64,000 nucleotides of DNA, taken from contig DAJPGB010000001.1 of NCBI GenBank assembly GCA_025992855.1, positions 1,178,001 to 1,242,000 on the forward strand. Reading direction: 5' to 3'. Below, piece after piece: positions 1-8,810 of this stretch. The notes beneath the pieces were generated by a model. It saw nothing but the letters and a program-made list of their open reading frames with translations, did not search any database and had not been told where the DNA came from. A program made the position numbers and the translations under genes. Source of the stretch: Coriobacteriaceae bacterium (GTDB lineage Bacteria > Actinomycetota > Coriobacteriia > Coriobacteriales > Coriobacteriaceae). Numbering within the stretch: the first letter of the stretch is position 1; each line of letters begins with the position of its first letter.

Positions 1-69
1 GGCGTGATCAGGAGACAGCGACTTACTTCTCTCTTATTTATTTACTTTCGTTCGATCAAGGAGATCATC

Positions 70-1380
70 ATGAGCCAGTTCATCAACAACCCCGAGCACA
101 CCTTTGGTTTCGATACCCTGCAGCTTCATGTTGGCCAGGAGAGCGCCGACCCCGCATCCGACTCCCGCGCCGTGCCTATCTACCAGACCACGAGCTATGT
201 GTTCCGCAACTCCCAGCACGCCGCCGATCGCTTTGGTCTTGCCGACGCCGGTAACATCTACGGCCGTCTGACCAACTCCACCCAGGGCGTCTTTGAGGAC
301 CGTATCGCCGCGCTCGAGGGTGGCGTGGCCGGTCTTGCCGTCGCCTCCGGTGCCGCTGCCATCACCTATACCCTGCAGGCTCTTGCCCAGGCTGGTGACC
401 ACGTGGTGGCTCAGAAGACCATCTACGGCGGTTCCTACAACCTGCTCGAGCATACGCTCTCCCAGTTTGGCGTCGAGACCACGTTTGTCGATGCTCATAA
501 CCTGGAAGAGGTTGAGGGTGCCATCAAGGACAACACCACGGTCATCTATCTCGAGACGCTCGGCAACCCCAACTCTGACATCCCCAACATCGACGTCATC
601 TCCGAGATCGCCAAGAAGCACGGTCTGCCGGTTGTCGTCGACAACACTTTCGGCACCCCGTATCTGTTCCGTCCGCTGGAGCATGGCGCCAACATCGTCG
701 TCCACTCCGCAACCAAGTTCATCGGCGGCCACGGCACCTCGCTGGGCGGTGTGATCGTCGACGGCGGTAACTTCGATTGGAAGGCGAGCGGAAAGTACGC
801 CCAGATCGCTGAGCCCAACCCCTCCTACCATGGCGTCTCGTTTGCCGAGGCTGCCGGTCCCGCCGCCTTCGCAACCTATGTCCGCGCCATCCTGCTGCGT
901 GACGAGGGTGCCTGCATCAGCCCGTTCAACGCCTGGGTCCTGCTCCAGGGCACCGAGACCCTGTCGCTGCGCGTTGACCGTCATGTCGAGAACACCAAGA
1001 AGGTCGTTGAGTTCCTTGCCGGCGACAGCCATGTCGCCAAGGTGAACCACCCGAGCCTGCCTGAGCACCCCGATCACGAGCTCTATCAGAAGTACTTCCC
1101 CAACGGCGGCGCTTCGATCTTCACCTTTGAGATTAAGGGTGGCCAGGAGGCTGCCTGGAAGTTCATCGATCATCTGCAGGTGTTCTCGCTGCTCGCCAAC
1201 GTGGCCGATGTCAAGTCGCTCGTCGTGCACCCGGCTACCACCACGCACTCCCAGCTCTCTGCCGAGGAGCTCGCCGAGCAGAACATCACGCCCTCCACGA
1301 TCCGTCTTTCCATCGGTACCGAGAACGCCGAGGATATCATTTGGGATCTGAAGCAGGCCTTCGCCGTGCTGGACGAGTAA
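70..1380 (+). CDS. metY: O-acetylhomoserine sulfhydrylase (MetY)
   Basis: PLP-dependent Cys/Met-metabolism enzyme, 436 residues, the usual MetY length (about 430) and longer than typical cystathionine gamma-synthases (about 380-400). It should convert O-acetylhomoserine plus sulfide to homocysteine in the cytoplasm. Visible family marks are the N-terminal SQFINN...GFDTLQLHVGQ block, YGRLTNST, VVDNTFGTPYL and the PLP-lysine motif VVHSATKFIGGHG. The ATG at 70 is chosen because AAGGAG at 58-63 lies 6 nt upstream; the frame is open further upstream but without family similarity. A strong terminator follows at 1441. Only 69 nt of upstream DNA are present, so leader regulation cannot be judged. Cystathionine synthase activity is a less likely alternative. 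Confidence 0.9.
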   Translation: MSQFINNPEHTFGFDTLQLHVGQESADPASDSRAVPIYQTTSYVFRNSQHAADRFGLADAGNIYGRLTNSTQGVFEDRIAALEGGVAGLAVASGAAAITYTLQALAQAGDHVVAQKTIYGGSYNLLEHTLSQFGVETTFVDAHNLEEVEGAIKDNTTVIYLETLGNPNSDIPNIDVISEIAKKHGLPVVVDNTFGTPYLFRPLEHGANIVVHSATKFIGGHGTSLGGVIVDGGNFDWKASGKYAQIAEPNPSYHGVSFAEAAGPAAFATYVRAILLRDEGACISPFNAWVLLQGTETLSLRVDRHVENTKKVVEFLAGDSHVAKVNHPSLPEHPDHELYQKYFPNGGASIFTFEIKGGQEAAWKFIDHLQVFSLLANVADVKSLVVHPATTTHSQLSAEELAEQNITPSTIRLSIGTENAEDIIWDLKQAFAVLDE

Positions 1381-1440
1381 GGCGACTTGTGCAAGGACCC
1401 CTTGCGACTCGATAGGTATAACTGCATAAATGCCTGCTCA

Positions 1441-1480
1441 AGACGCCTGCGCAAGCAATGGTTGCGCAGGCGTCTTTTTT
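1441..1480 (+). terminator. Rho-independent terminator after metY
   Basis: A perfect 14-bp stem (1441-1454 with 1462-1475), a 7-nt loop and a run of T to 1480. Confidence 0.93.
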
Positions 1481-1691
1481 GCATAGGAAGGGCGCTATTA
1501 CAGGGTTTTTGGCATGCTTTATGCATTTGAGTTGTGGAAAACTCCTGTTGAGAGGATGTGAGTTTTACGCAATTGACGTGCGCCTTTTGAGTAAAACCGC
1601 AGGTCGCGATTTGCTCGAGGTACTATGCAGCGCGATCGAATCACACGCAGCTCAAACGCAGCAAAAACGCACTACGGAGGTTTCCAGCTAC
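1481..1691. other. Intergenic region upstream of a secreted-protein gene
   Basis: No gene is seen here. The stretch lies between the metY terminator and the ATG at 1692. It contains a short inverted repeat GTTTTAC/GTAAAAC around 1562-1600 and TTGACG near 1574, either of which could belong to a promoter, but no convincing -35/-10 pair can be defined. CGGAGG near 1675 is the ribosome binding site for the next gene. Confidence 0.4.
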
Positions 1692-2468
1692 ATGAGGATC
1701 GATTCACGAAAACCGAAAGCCGCTGCCCTTTCCGCCGCTCTGACCGTGGCACTTTTGACAGGCGCCGGCGCAACTGATGCCCACGCGGCAACACTGTCCG
1801 ATACGGTTGGATCTACGCCGTCCGAGGCGACGCTGGTACAGCCCGTTGATTATCGCGGCGATGGTTATGGTTCCATGCAGGAGTGGAACGCCTCGATGGA
1901 GGCCAAGCGCGATTCCCTTGAGATGCGCGCTCAGATCATTATGAATATGTATGGCGACTATGCTACCGATGACGAGCGCGCTGTGCTGCAGGGTTGTATC
2001 GACGGTGCGGGTAGTCTGTTGACGATGGGGGAGGTCGACACGAAGTCGACCGAGCTCGATGAGCTGCGCACTGCGCTTGAGAATGCCAAGCGCGAAGCGC
2101 TCGAGGCCGCCGCAGCCGAGGCCGAGGCCGCCGAGGCCGTTCAGGCTTCGTATTACAACGCCGGCTCCGGCTTGTCTTACACGTCTGCTGCGTATTACGC
2201 GAACGGCTCGGGTCTGACGCGCTCGAGCGGCGTCAATAACTATAACGGCCGCCGCGAGACTTATTACAGCAGCAACGTGTTGTATCACCACCGCACGGGC
2301 GAATGGACGCAGGATTCCGAGGGCTTTTGGCGCGATTCCGACGGCTACTACGTCGTTGCCGCGGGCGATAAGGCCCAAGGCTCCACGTTTACCGGTTCCA
2401 AGGGCGAGTGCAAGGTCTATGACTCCGGCTGTGCTGCCGGAACCACCGACTACTATACCGGTTGGTAA
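1692..2468 (+). CDS. Secreted protein of unknown function
   Basis: A 258-residue exported protein. Residues 1-33 form a signal peptide (basic start, hydrophobic core, cleavage near DAHA-AT). The middle (about 80-150) is helical and Ala/Glu-rich (LENAKREALEAAAAEAEAAEA). A Tyr/Ser/Gly-rich linker leads to a C-terminal module of about 65 residues with YYSSNVLYHHRTGEW, DGYYVVAAGD and VYDSGCAAGTTDYYTGW, which recalls the small beta-barrel ends of 3D/RlpA-like wall proteins; that resemblance is only an impression. The ATG is chosen for CGGAGG about 12 nt upstream and because it begins the signal peptide. A surface or peptidoglycan-associated role is inferred; no catalytic residues can be assigned. 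Confidence 0.75.
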   Translation: MRIDSRKPKAAALSAALTVALLTGAGATDAHAATLSDTVGSTPSEATLVQPVDYRGDGYGSMQEWNASMEAKRDSLEMRAQIIMNMYGDYATDDERAVLQGCIDGAGSLLTMGEVDTKSTELDELRTALENAKREALEAAAAEAEAAEAVQASYYNAGSGLSYTSAAYYANGSGLTRSSGVNNYNGRRETYYSSNVLYHHRTGEWTQDSEGFWRDSDGYYVVAAGDKAQGSTFTGSKGECKVYDSGCAAGTTDYYTGW

Positions 2469-2659
2469 TCTGCCATCAGAGCAAAATAGGCACATGATGG
2501 GCGGGCGTCTTTGCTGAGCTTTTAGGCAACGTAAAGCCGCCCTTTCTTTATGTGCGTTTGAGTTAACAGAGCCCTTACCGTGGCGGTACGCTGGGCGTAT
2601 GCATGCGGGGCACACTGGTTCATGAGAAATAAGGTCTTTCTCGTGGAGGAAGTGGTCTC

Positions 2660-2866
2660 ATGAACGCTCGAGATATCGCTATCGCCGCCGTCGCATTGGT
2701 ACTTGGCTGTCTTGGCCCTACAGCTGCGTTTGTCGCAGGCATGCAGGGCTCGTGCGGGGCTGCTCCTATTGTGGTCGGCGCGCTCATCGCAGCAGCGCTG
2801 CTGGGAAGTGCGGGCGTGACCCTTTGCCGCGATGACGAGGACGAGACGCCGCAGGTGCGGCGCTAG
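2660..2866 (+). CDS. Small membrane protein, unknown
   Basis: A 68-residue protein with two hydrophobic segments (about residues 5-28 and 35-56) and a short acidic, charged tail (RDDEDETPQVRR), so probably two membrane spans with both ends on the same side. GGAGG at 2645-2649 is 10 nt before the ATG. A hairpin terminator lies about 40 nt downstream. No family is recognised. The good ribosome site and terminator make it likely to be a real gene despite its size. Confidence 0.6.
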   Translation: MNARDIAIAAVALVLGCLGPTAAFVAGMQGSCGAAPIVVGALIAAALLGSAGVTLCRDDEDETPQVRR

Positions 2867-2905
2867 CCGTTGTGAAGCTGGTTTTGCCCATAGATGAAGA
2901 AGGAA

Positions 2906-2940
2906 GCCGCCGCAAGGGGAGTGCCCTTTGCGGCGGTTTT
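2906..2940 (+). terminator. Rho-independent terminator
   Basis: GCCGCCGCAAGGG pairs with CCCTTTGCGGCGG (one bulge), followed by TTTTT. It ends the small membrane-protein transcript and may also serve panE, which converges on it from the other strand. Confidence 0.8.
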
Positions 2941-2974
2941 TGCTATTGAGACTGTTGGATGCGGTGCGGCGGCG

Positions 2975-3889
2975 TTACCAGCTGGCCTCGATTTCGCGGA
3001 TGCGCGAATAGAGCCATTCGTTTTGCGGCACCTGGATACCGTGCTTGGCCGCGAGGCGGCAGATGGTACCCGCAAATTCCTCGACCTCGGTTCTGCGTTG
3101 AGCGATGCGGTCTTGCGCCATCGAGGGCATGCCGGCGGGATCGAGCCCTTTTATGAGACGCACCATCTGCGTTAGGTCTGCCTCGGTGAGCTCGATGCCC
3201 TCGGCATTGGCGACTGCAAGCGTCTCGCGCATGGCGGAGACAAAACTGCGGAGCTGCTCGGAGCCCTGCTCCGTAGCGCTTCCGTAGGTGCCGCCGTAGG
3301 CCATACAGGTCTGGTTGATGCCGTCGTTGAGCATGAGTTTGGCCCACATGCGATGTGCGATGTCGTGCTCGACGGTATGGGCGATGCCGCAACGCGTGTA
3401 GAGCTCGTCGATGGCGATAACGGTTGCGGGGTCGGTGCCCGCTGCCGCATCAAAGCGGATCTCGCCGGCATTGGTATAGGTGAGCTCCCCGTTGAGGAAT
3501 ACGGCGTCCATGCCCTGGCAGATACCAAGGACGGTGTGCTCCCAGCCAAAGCGCTCGGCAATCTTCTGCTCGCTCGTGATGCCGTTGCACAGCGACGCGA
3601 TCAGCGTGTCGGGTCCCACGACGCTTTCCAGAGTTTTGAGCGCCACATCGAGCCCGGTTGTCTTGACCGTGAGGATGACCAGGTCGACGGGCGTCGCCTC
3701 GCTCGCGCGGACGGACTTGAGCGCGCAGGGCTTGCCGTTGACGGTGAGCGCATCACCCGCGTGGCGCTCAAAGCGCGCGTCGTCCATAACGTATTTGACG
3801 GCGTCGTTGCCGAGTGCCTGGGCGATCATACTGCCGTAGAGTAGCCCGACGCCGCCCTTGCCGATAAAGGTGACCTTGTTGATCTGCAT
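2975..3889 (-). CDS. panE: 2-dehydropantoate 2-reductase (ApbA/PanE family)
   Basis: A 304-residue NADPH-dependent ketopantoate reductase, the pantothenate/CoA step that makes pantoate. The N-terminal Rossmann motif is GKGGVGLLYG (about residues 10-19). The catalytic-lysine region HRMWAKLMLNDGINQ lies near 180, and the C-terminal helical domain carries GMPSMAQDRIAQRRTEVEEFAG, matching the family SSMxxDxxxxRxTE motif. GGGGAG 7 nt before the ATG supports the start. A 64-codon gene lies immediately upstream on the same strand, so the two may be co-transcribed. No other pantothenate genes are nearby, so a related ketoacid reductase role cannot be excluded. Confidence 0.82.
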   Translation of the reverse strand: MQINKVTFIGKGGVGLLYGSMIAQALGNDAVKYVMDDARFERHAGDALTVNGKPCALKSVRASEATPVDLVILTVKTTGLDVALKTLESVVGPDTLIASLCNGITSEQKIAERFGWEHTVLGICQGMDAVFLNGELTYTNAGEIRFDAAAGTDPATVIAIDELYTRCGIAHTVEHDIAHRMWAKLMLNDGINQTCMAYGGTYGSATEQGSEQLRSFVSAMRETLAVANAEGIELTEADLTQMVRLIKGLDPAGMPSMAQDRIAQRRTEVEEFAGTICRLAAKHGIQVPQNEWLYSRIREIEASW

Positions 3890-4006
3890 GTGAATTATCT
3901 CCCCATATAAAAGGGGCCCGCGTAAGGGGCGCCTGATGGATTGTATGCCGCCAGCGCACCTTGTGCATGCAGGGTGGCGATTTTTAAATGAATGGATGCG
4001 TGGAGC

Positions 4007-4201
4007 TTACGCTGCGGGGCAGACCGCGAAAACGCGTGCGGGGTATCCGACGCCATCGCGGACCTTGGGGAAGGTGCAGAAGATGACCGCGCCTGTGGCG
4101 GGAAGCTCGTCCAGATGGTCCATGACCTCGATCTGATAGCGGTCGACCGAGAGGATGTATTGCTCGCCGGGGTAGGGGTAGGCGTCCTCACGCGTGGTCA
4201 C
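4007..4201 (-). CDS. Conserved-looking small protein, unknown
   Basis: A 64-residue protein starting at GTG, with AAAGGAG 6 nt upstream (4208-4214), a strong reason to believe it is translated. It begins MTTREDAYPYPGEQYILSVD and has a compact alpha/beta pattern (RYQIEVMDHLDEL, GAVIFCTFPKV) without signal peptide or membrane span. It precedes panE by about 120 nt on the same strand. No family is recognised. Confidence 0.6.
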   Translation of the reverse strand: MTTREDAYPYPGEQYILSVDRYQIEVMDHLDELPATGAVIFCTFPKVRDGVGYPARVFAVCPAA

Positions 4202-4364
4202 GCTCGTCTCCTTTCATCGGGCTTTTTGCTGATGTTAAAGCGGTGCCGTGACAGCTCGATTTCTGCTGCGTTACGATACGTTCTCGATTGCGATTCCACG
4301 ATGTTTCGGCTGCGTGACCATTGTGTTTCGCCTTGCCGGGGTGCTGATAGCGAAGGGAGGGGCC

Positions 4365-5555
4365 GTGCAATATCGCGTTGACCCCAAAAGCGGCAACCGT
4401 ATCTCGGCGTTGGGGCTGGGCTGCATGAGGTTTCCCGGTGCGCCGGGACGCCCGGATGCGAAGACCGCCGACGCCATCATCTCCCGTGCGGTGGAGCAGG
4501 GGATTAACTACCTGGACACGGCCTATCTCTATCCCGGCAACGAGGCTTGTGTGGGCGCTTCGCTTGAGCGCCTAGGCCTACGCGACCAGGTTTTGCTCGC
4601 GACCAAGCTGCCACATGCTTCGTGCAAATGCGCGGAGGATTTCGATCGGTTCTTCGACGAGCAGCTGCGTCGCCTGCAGACCGACCATATCGACTATTAC
4701 CTTATGCACAACATCACCTCGCCTGCGCAGTGGGAGCGCGTGGTGGCACTGGGCATCGAGGACTGGATTGCGCGCCAAAAGGCTTCGGGGCGCATTCGCC
4801 AGATCGGTTTTTCATACCACGGCAGCGCGGCGGACTTCCTCACGATGCTCGATGCGTATGAGTGGGACTTTTGCCAGATCCAGTACAATTACGCTGGAGA
4901 GCGCTATCAGGCGGGAACGGCGGGGCTCATGGCCGCCGCCGAGCGCGGGCTCGCGGTGTTTGTGATGGAGCCGCTACTGGGCGGGCGTTTAGCGGGCAAA
5001 CTGCCGCCACGGGCTCGCGCTGTGCTCGATAGTGCCCGTGACCCGCATTTGCGCACTCCTGCCGCCTGGGGTCTTTCGTGGGTGTGGAACCATCCTCAGG
5101 TGACGATGCTGCTTTCGGGTATGACCGATACCGCGCAGGTGGATGAGAACGCGGTGTTGGCCGATCGGGCTCTGCCGGATTCGATGACAGCTACTCAGCT
5201 CGATGCCATCGCGCACGTGCTGACGGAGTTTGAGAAATCGAATCGCGTGCCCTGCACGGGATGCGGCTACTGCATGCCATGTCCCAAGGGCATCAATATT
5301 CCCGGCTGCTTTGCCGCCTACAACGCGAGCTATGCGCACAGCTGGTTTACGGGTCTATCGCAGTACTTTACGGCGAGCGCGGTGCGCACAAGCGAGGCCA
5401 AGCTGGTGAGCAATTGCGTCAAGTGCGGTAAATGCGCGCGCCACTGCCCACAGCATATCGATATTCCCGAGCGTTTCGACGATGTGCGCCGACGTTTCCA
5501 GCCTGGCCCCGTAACGGCTGCGCTTAAAGCCTTTTGCAAAACGCGCTCCTCATGA
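4365..5555 (+). CDS. Aldo/keto reductase with C-terminal ferredoxin domain
   Basis: A 396-residue COG1453-type protein. An N-terminal aldo/keto reductase barrel (about 1-290) shows DTAYLYPGNE (Asp51, Tyr56), a lysine in ATKLP and DYYLMHN with the usual active-site histidine. The C-terminal part carries two 4Fe-4S motifs: CTGCGYCMPCPKGINIP and CVKCGKCARHCPQHIDIP. Such proteins are oxidoreductases of anaerobes that may pass electrons from ferredoxin; substrate unknown. The GTG at 4365 is preferred (AAGGGAGG just upstream, barrel starts at once), although the frame is open from 4248. A 23-bp palindrome follows the stop. Confidence 0.85.
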   Translation: MQYRVDPKSGNRISALGLGCMRFPGAPGRPDAKTADAIISRAVEQGINYLDTAYLYPGNEACVGASLERLGLRDQVLLATKLPHASCKCAEDFDRFFDEQLRRLQTDHIDYYLMHNITSPAQWERVVALGIEDWIARQKASGRIRQIGFSYHGSAADFLTMLDAYEWDFCQIQYNYAGERYQAGTAGLMAAAERGLAVFVMEPLLGGRLAGKLPPRARAVLDSARDPHLRTPAAWGLSWVWNHPQVTMLLSGMTDTAQVDENAVLADRALPDSMTATQLDAIAHVLTEFEKSNRVPCTGCGYCMPCPKGINIPGCFAAYNASYAHSWFTGLSQYFTASAVRTSEAKLVSNCVKCGKCARHCPQHIDIPERFDDVRRRFQPGPVTAALKAFCKTRSS

Positions 5556-5634
5556 CCCTTTTATAACTTGCGGTGGAATAGTTCCTGTTTGCGGCAGAAT
5601 GGGGCTTAAACAGGAACTATTCCACCGCAACTGA
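5556..5634. repeat. Palindromic leader element, copy A
   Basis: Perfect 23-bp inverted repeat: 5568-5590 pairs with 5608-5630 around a 17-nt loop. The first 25 nt (5556-5580) and the last 10 (CCGCAACTGA) recur exactly in a second copy at 6722-6800. The inner parts of the arms differ between copies but remain complementary. It ends about 12 nt before the next start codon, so it would be the 5' leader hairpin of that gene. Confidence 0.85.
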
Positions 5635-5645
5635 AGGGGGCTGTC

Positions 5646-6665
5646 GTGGGCCATCGGGATTCATGTGATGATTTGCGCGAGGTTCGTTGGGGCGTTTTGG
5701 GCGCTGGGCACATTTCGCATCGATTTGCATCGTCGCTCAAGGAGGTGGACGGGGCGCGGCTTGTGGCTGCCGCCGGTCGCGCCCCTTCGCATGTTGAGGA
5801 GTTTTGCGGGGCGTTTTCGATTGATGCCGCGCACAGCTATGCCACGACTGACGATAGCGGCGATGCGGCTTATGATGCGCTGATTGCCGACCCCGATGTC
5901 GACGCAATCTACTTGGCTCTTCCGCATGGCATGCATACGCGTTGGGCCTGTCGCGCGCTGCGTGCCGGAAAGGCCGTGCTGTGCGAAAAGCCGGCCGTTT
6001 TGAGTGAGGAAGAGGCTCTCTCGATTGCCTCCACCTCTCGCGAGTGCGGCGTGCTGTTTATGGAGGCGATGAAGAATCGGTTTTGCCCGATGCGCACTCG
6101 CGTGAAGGACTTGTTTGCGTCGGGTGAGCTTGGCCGTATTGTCTCGATTGAAAGCGTGCAAAAGCTCGATTACGGCGAGTCTCCTTCGGGCTATCTGCTT
6201 GATCCGTTGCAGGGCGGCTGTCTATATGACATGGGCTGCTATGCGGTCGGTTGGTTTGAGGATTTGCTCGCGGGCGCTTGCGAGGTTTCGTCCCGTGAAG
6301 TTCGCTGGCGTGACGTATCGGGCGGTCGCGTCGATTGGGCCGACGAGATCCATATGAGCGTCGGCGGTATACCCATTCATATGGTGTGCGACGGCGAAGC
6401 AACATATGAAAGCCGCTTAACGATTGCCTGTGAGCGGGGCTCGTTGGAAATCGAGCGGCTCCATCGCCCCGAGCTCGCTCATGTGAAGTATTCCGACGGT
6501 CGAGTACTCGAAATCGATGCACCATTTGAAGTCGATGATTTTTACGGTGAGGCGTCGCATGCGACGCAGCTCATTCAGGCGGGGAAACTCGAAAGCCCCA
6601 TCATGTGCCTAGCCGCCACACAGCGCTGTGCGCACATCATCGATGCGATTCGCTTGAAACTTTAG
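5646..6665 (+). CDS. Gfo/Idh/MocA family oxidoreductase
   Basis: A 339-residue NAD(P)-dependent sugar- or cyclitol-type dehydrogenase. The N-terminal Rossmann fold has VLGAGHISHRF (about residue 17 on), then LALPHGMHTRWACRALRAGKAVLCEKPAVLS with the family EKP motif, and a C-terminal alpha/beta domain with GGCLYDMGCYAVGW. The substrate cannot be told from sequence. The GTG start is preceded by GAAGGGGG and fits the expected start of the domain. It follows palindromic element A and precedes element B. No transporter or kinase neighbours help to define a pathway. Confidence 0.82.
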   Translation: MGHRDSCDDLREVRWGVLGAGHISHRFASSLKEVDGARLVAAAGRAPSHVEEFCGAFSIDAAHSYATTDDSGDAAYDALIADPDVDAIYLALPHGMHTRWACRALRAGKAVLCEKPAVLSEEEALSIASTSRECGVLFMEAMKNRFCPMRTRVKDLFASGELGRIVSIESVQKLDYGESPSGYLLDPLQGGCLYDMGCYAVGWFEDLLAGACEVSSREVRWRDVSGGRVDWADEIHMSVGGIPIHMVCDGEATYESRLTIACERGSLEIERLHRPELAHVKYSDGRVLEIDAPFEVDDFYGEASHATQLIQAGKLESPIMCLAATQRCAHIIDAIRLKL

Positions 6666-6721
6666 GGCGTGGGGGCATGGCGCCAGCGCTTGGAATGCCT
6701 GGAGGCCTTTGCTCTTGATGC

Positions 6722-6800
6722 CCCTTTTATAACTTGCGGTGGAATACGGTCTGTTTGCGCCAAAATAAGGCACCAATAGACCGTATTTTTCCGCAACTGA
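6722..6800. repeat. Palindromic leader element, copy B
   Basis: Second copy of the element at 5556-5634: an identical first 25 nt (6722-6746) and identical CCGCAACTGA end. Arms 6734-6755 and 6775-6796 pair at 19 of 22 positions. The variable inner part of the arms differs from copy A on both sides, keeping the pairing. It ends just before the ribosome binding site of nfo. Confidence 0.8.
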
Positions 6801-6817
6801 TGAGGAGGGAGCTGGAG

Positions 6818-7684
6818 ATGCTGACGATCGGGTGCCATCTTTCGACGACGAAGGGCTATCGGGCAATGGGGGAGACAGCGTTGTCCATTGGCGCCAATAC
6901 CTTTGCATTCTTTACGCGCAACCCGCGCGGCGGCAAGGCGAAAGACCTTGACATGGATGACGTGGCGGCCCTGCGCGAGCTTATGGAGCAAAACGACTTT
7001 GGCCAGCTCGTGGCTCATGCCCCGTATACCTATAACCCCTGCTCAGCCAAAGAGCGGGCGCGCGAGTTTGCCCTGGAGGCCATGGCAGAGGACCTGCGGC
7101 GCATGGAGGCGCTGCCCGGCAACTACTACAACTTCCATCCCGGTGCGCATGTGGGGCAGGGCTCCGACGCCGGCATTCAGATGATTGTCGACACCCTGTG
7201 CCAGGTGATGTTTGAGGGCCAGCAGACGACGGTGCTGCTCGAGACCATGGCCGGCAAGGGTACCGAGGTGGGCCGCAGCTTTGAGGAGCTGGCGTGCATT
7301 ATCGAGGGCGTTGCCGCCAAGTGCCCAGAGCTGTCCGATAAGCTGGGCGTTTGTTTGGACACCTGCCATGTGAGCGATGCCGGCTACGACATCATCCATG
7401 ATCTGGACGGCGTACTCGACGAGTTCGACCGCGTGGTGGGTATCGATCGCTTGCATGCCGTACACATCAACGATTCGAAGAACCCTTGTGGCGCCCATAA
7501 AGATCGTCACGAGTGCATCGGCAAGGGATATCTTGGCAGCGAGGAATTTGGTGGCGGTATGCAGGTTATGCAGAATATTGTATCGAATGGCCACTTGCGT
7601 TCGCTGCCGTTTATTTTGGAGACTCCGAACGAACTTGCAGGTTATGCAGCTGAAATTAGACTATTAAGGTCATTGCAGCAGTAA
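6818..7684 (+). CDS. nfo: Deoxyribonuclease IV (AP endonuclease)
   Basis: A 288-residue Nfo/EndoIV TIM barrel that cleaves DNA 5' to abasic sites in base excision repair. Metal-ligand motifs are in order: GCHLSTTKG at the start, YYNFHPGAHVG, LLETMAGKGTEVG, GVCLDTCHVSDAGYD, HAVHINDSKNPCGAHKDRHECIGKGYLG and ILETP at the end. GAGGAGGGAG precedes the ATG. The length is typical (about 280). It stands alone, with palindromic element B forming its leader. Confidence 0.93.
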   Translation: MLTIGCHLSTTKGYRAMGETALSIGANTFAFFTRNPRGGKAKDLDMDDVAALRELMEQNDFGQLVAHAPYTYNPCSAKERAREFALEAMAEDLRRMEALPGNYYNFHPGAHVGQGSDAGIQMIVDTLCQVMFEGQQTTVLLETMAGKGTEVGRSFEELACIIEGVAAKCPELSDKLGVCLDTCHVSDAGYDIIHDLDGVLDEFDRVVGIDRLHAVHINDSKNPCGAHKDRHECIGKGYLGSEEFGGGMQVMQNIVSNGHLRSLPFILETPNELAGYAAEIRLLRSLQQ

Positions 7685-7745
7685 TGACTGTCACAAAGTA
7701 GAGTATTCCATTCACGTTATGGGTTTGTTTCAATCAGTTTTCTCA

Positions 7746-7774
7746 TTGCAGATTCGTAATCCCGGGTGCATAAT
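7746..7774 (+). promoter_or_regulatory. Probable sigma-A promoter of the amino-acid ABC importer
   Basis: TTGCAG (7746-7751), a 17-nt spacer and CATAAT (7769-7774), about 57 nt before the start codon of the binding protein. Confidence 0.55.
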
Positions 7775-7831
7775 AGCCAACAGTTTTTGCAGACCTCTGA
7801 ATCAAACGAGGTCACCGGAAGGAGACTGATT

Positions 7832-8692
7832 ATGAAGCTGAAGAAGCTTGGCGCATTTGCCGCCACGGGTGCTATGGCGCTCGCCCTTGCTCTGACGGGC
7901 TGCGGTTCGTCCAACGCCACCTCTGGTTCTGATGCCGGTTCCAGCAGCTCTGACGACGCTAAGGTCGAGAAGGTCGACGGCTCCAAGGAGTACGCGCTCG
8001 TCAAGGACGGCACGCTGACCGTCGGCACCTCTGCCGAGTACGCGCCGTTTGAGTACAAGGATGACAACGGCGACTACCAGGGCTTTGACCTTGAGCTCAT
8101 CAAGGCTATCGGTGACAAGCTGGGTCTGGATGTCGAGTACGTCAACAATGACTTTGACACGCTGGTTCCGGGCGTCGCTTCGGGCGCCAAGTATGACGTT
8201 TCCATCGCGGCTATCACCGACACGCCCGAGCGTGAGAAGGAAGTCACTTTCTCTGATTCCTACTACATGGACGATCAGGCTATCGTGACCAAGGTCGATA
8301 ACACCGACATCACGGCCGACAACTACAGCGAGAAGCTCAACAACGCCGACGCTACCATCATCGTCCAGTCTGGCTCGACCGCCGAGGCCTTTGCCCAGGA
8401 GAACTTCCCCAAGGCCAAGATCGTCCCCTACAAGGACGCCACCGAGTGCTTCAGCGCCCTGCAGTCCGATAAGGGCGACGCCGTAGTCACCAACCGCTCC
8501 GTTGCCAGCCAGCTGACCGCCGAGCAGTTCAACACCTGCCAGACCATCAAGCAGATCAGCACCGGCGAGGAGTACGCCATCGCCATCAACCAGGGCAACA
8601 CCAAGCTCAAGGACGACATCAACCAGGCTATCAAGGACCTGACCGACGACGGTACCGTCGACGCCCTCATGGCTAAGTACAATATCAAGTAA
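7832..8692 (+). CDS. Polar amino-acid ABC transporter, substrate-binding lipoprotein
   Basis: A 286-residue periplasmic-binding-protein family 3 lipoprotein. The signal peptide ends in lipobox LTGC with Cys24 as the lipidated residue, then a Ser/Asp-rich tether, then the SBP fold starting near GTLTVGTSAEYAPFEY. YQGFDLELIKAIGDKLG and ITDTPEREKEVTFSDSYY are typical of Gln/Arg/Cys/His binders; the exact ligand is not resolvable. GGAAGGAG precedes the ATG. It is the first gene of an SBP-permease-ATPase operon; an intercistronic hairpin after it would lower permease expression relative to the binding protein. Confidence 0.93.
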   Translation: MKLKKLGAFAATGAMALALALTGCGSSNATSGSDAGSSSSDDAKVEKVDGSKEYALVKDGTLTVGTSAEYAPFEYKDDNGDYQGFDLELIKAIGDKLGLDVEYVNNDFDTLVPGVASGAKYDVSIAAITDTPEREKEVTFSDSYYMDDQAIVTKVDNTDITADNYSEKLNNADATIIVQSGSTAEAFAQENFPKAKIVPYKDATECFSALQSDKGDAVVTNRSVASQLTAEQFNTCQTIKQISTGEEYAIAINQGNTKLKDDINQAIKDLTDDGTVDALMAKYNIK

Positions 8693-8713
8693 AATAACTA
8701 CTTGATTGCGCGC

Positions 8714-8745
8714 GGGCCCTTTCCGTTTTGGCGGAAAGGGCCTTT
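8714..8745 (+). terminator. Intercistronic terminator/attenuating hairpin
   Basis: GGCCCTTTCCG pairs with CGGAAAGGGCC, followed by TTTGC. It lies between the binding protein and the permease and probably allows partial read-through. Confidence 0.75.
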
Positions 8746-8810
8746 GCGCTTCTCTTGACGGAGAGCGTTTCCGTCTCGTTTTGCCGGCAACTTCTACGAT
8801 AGGAGCCACC

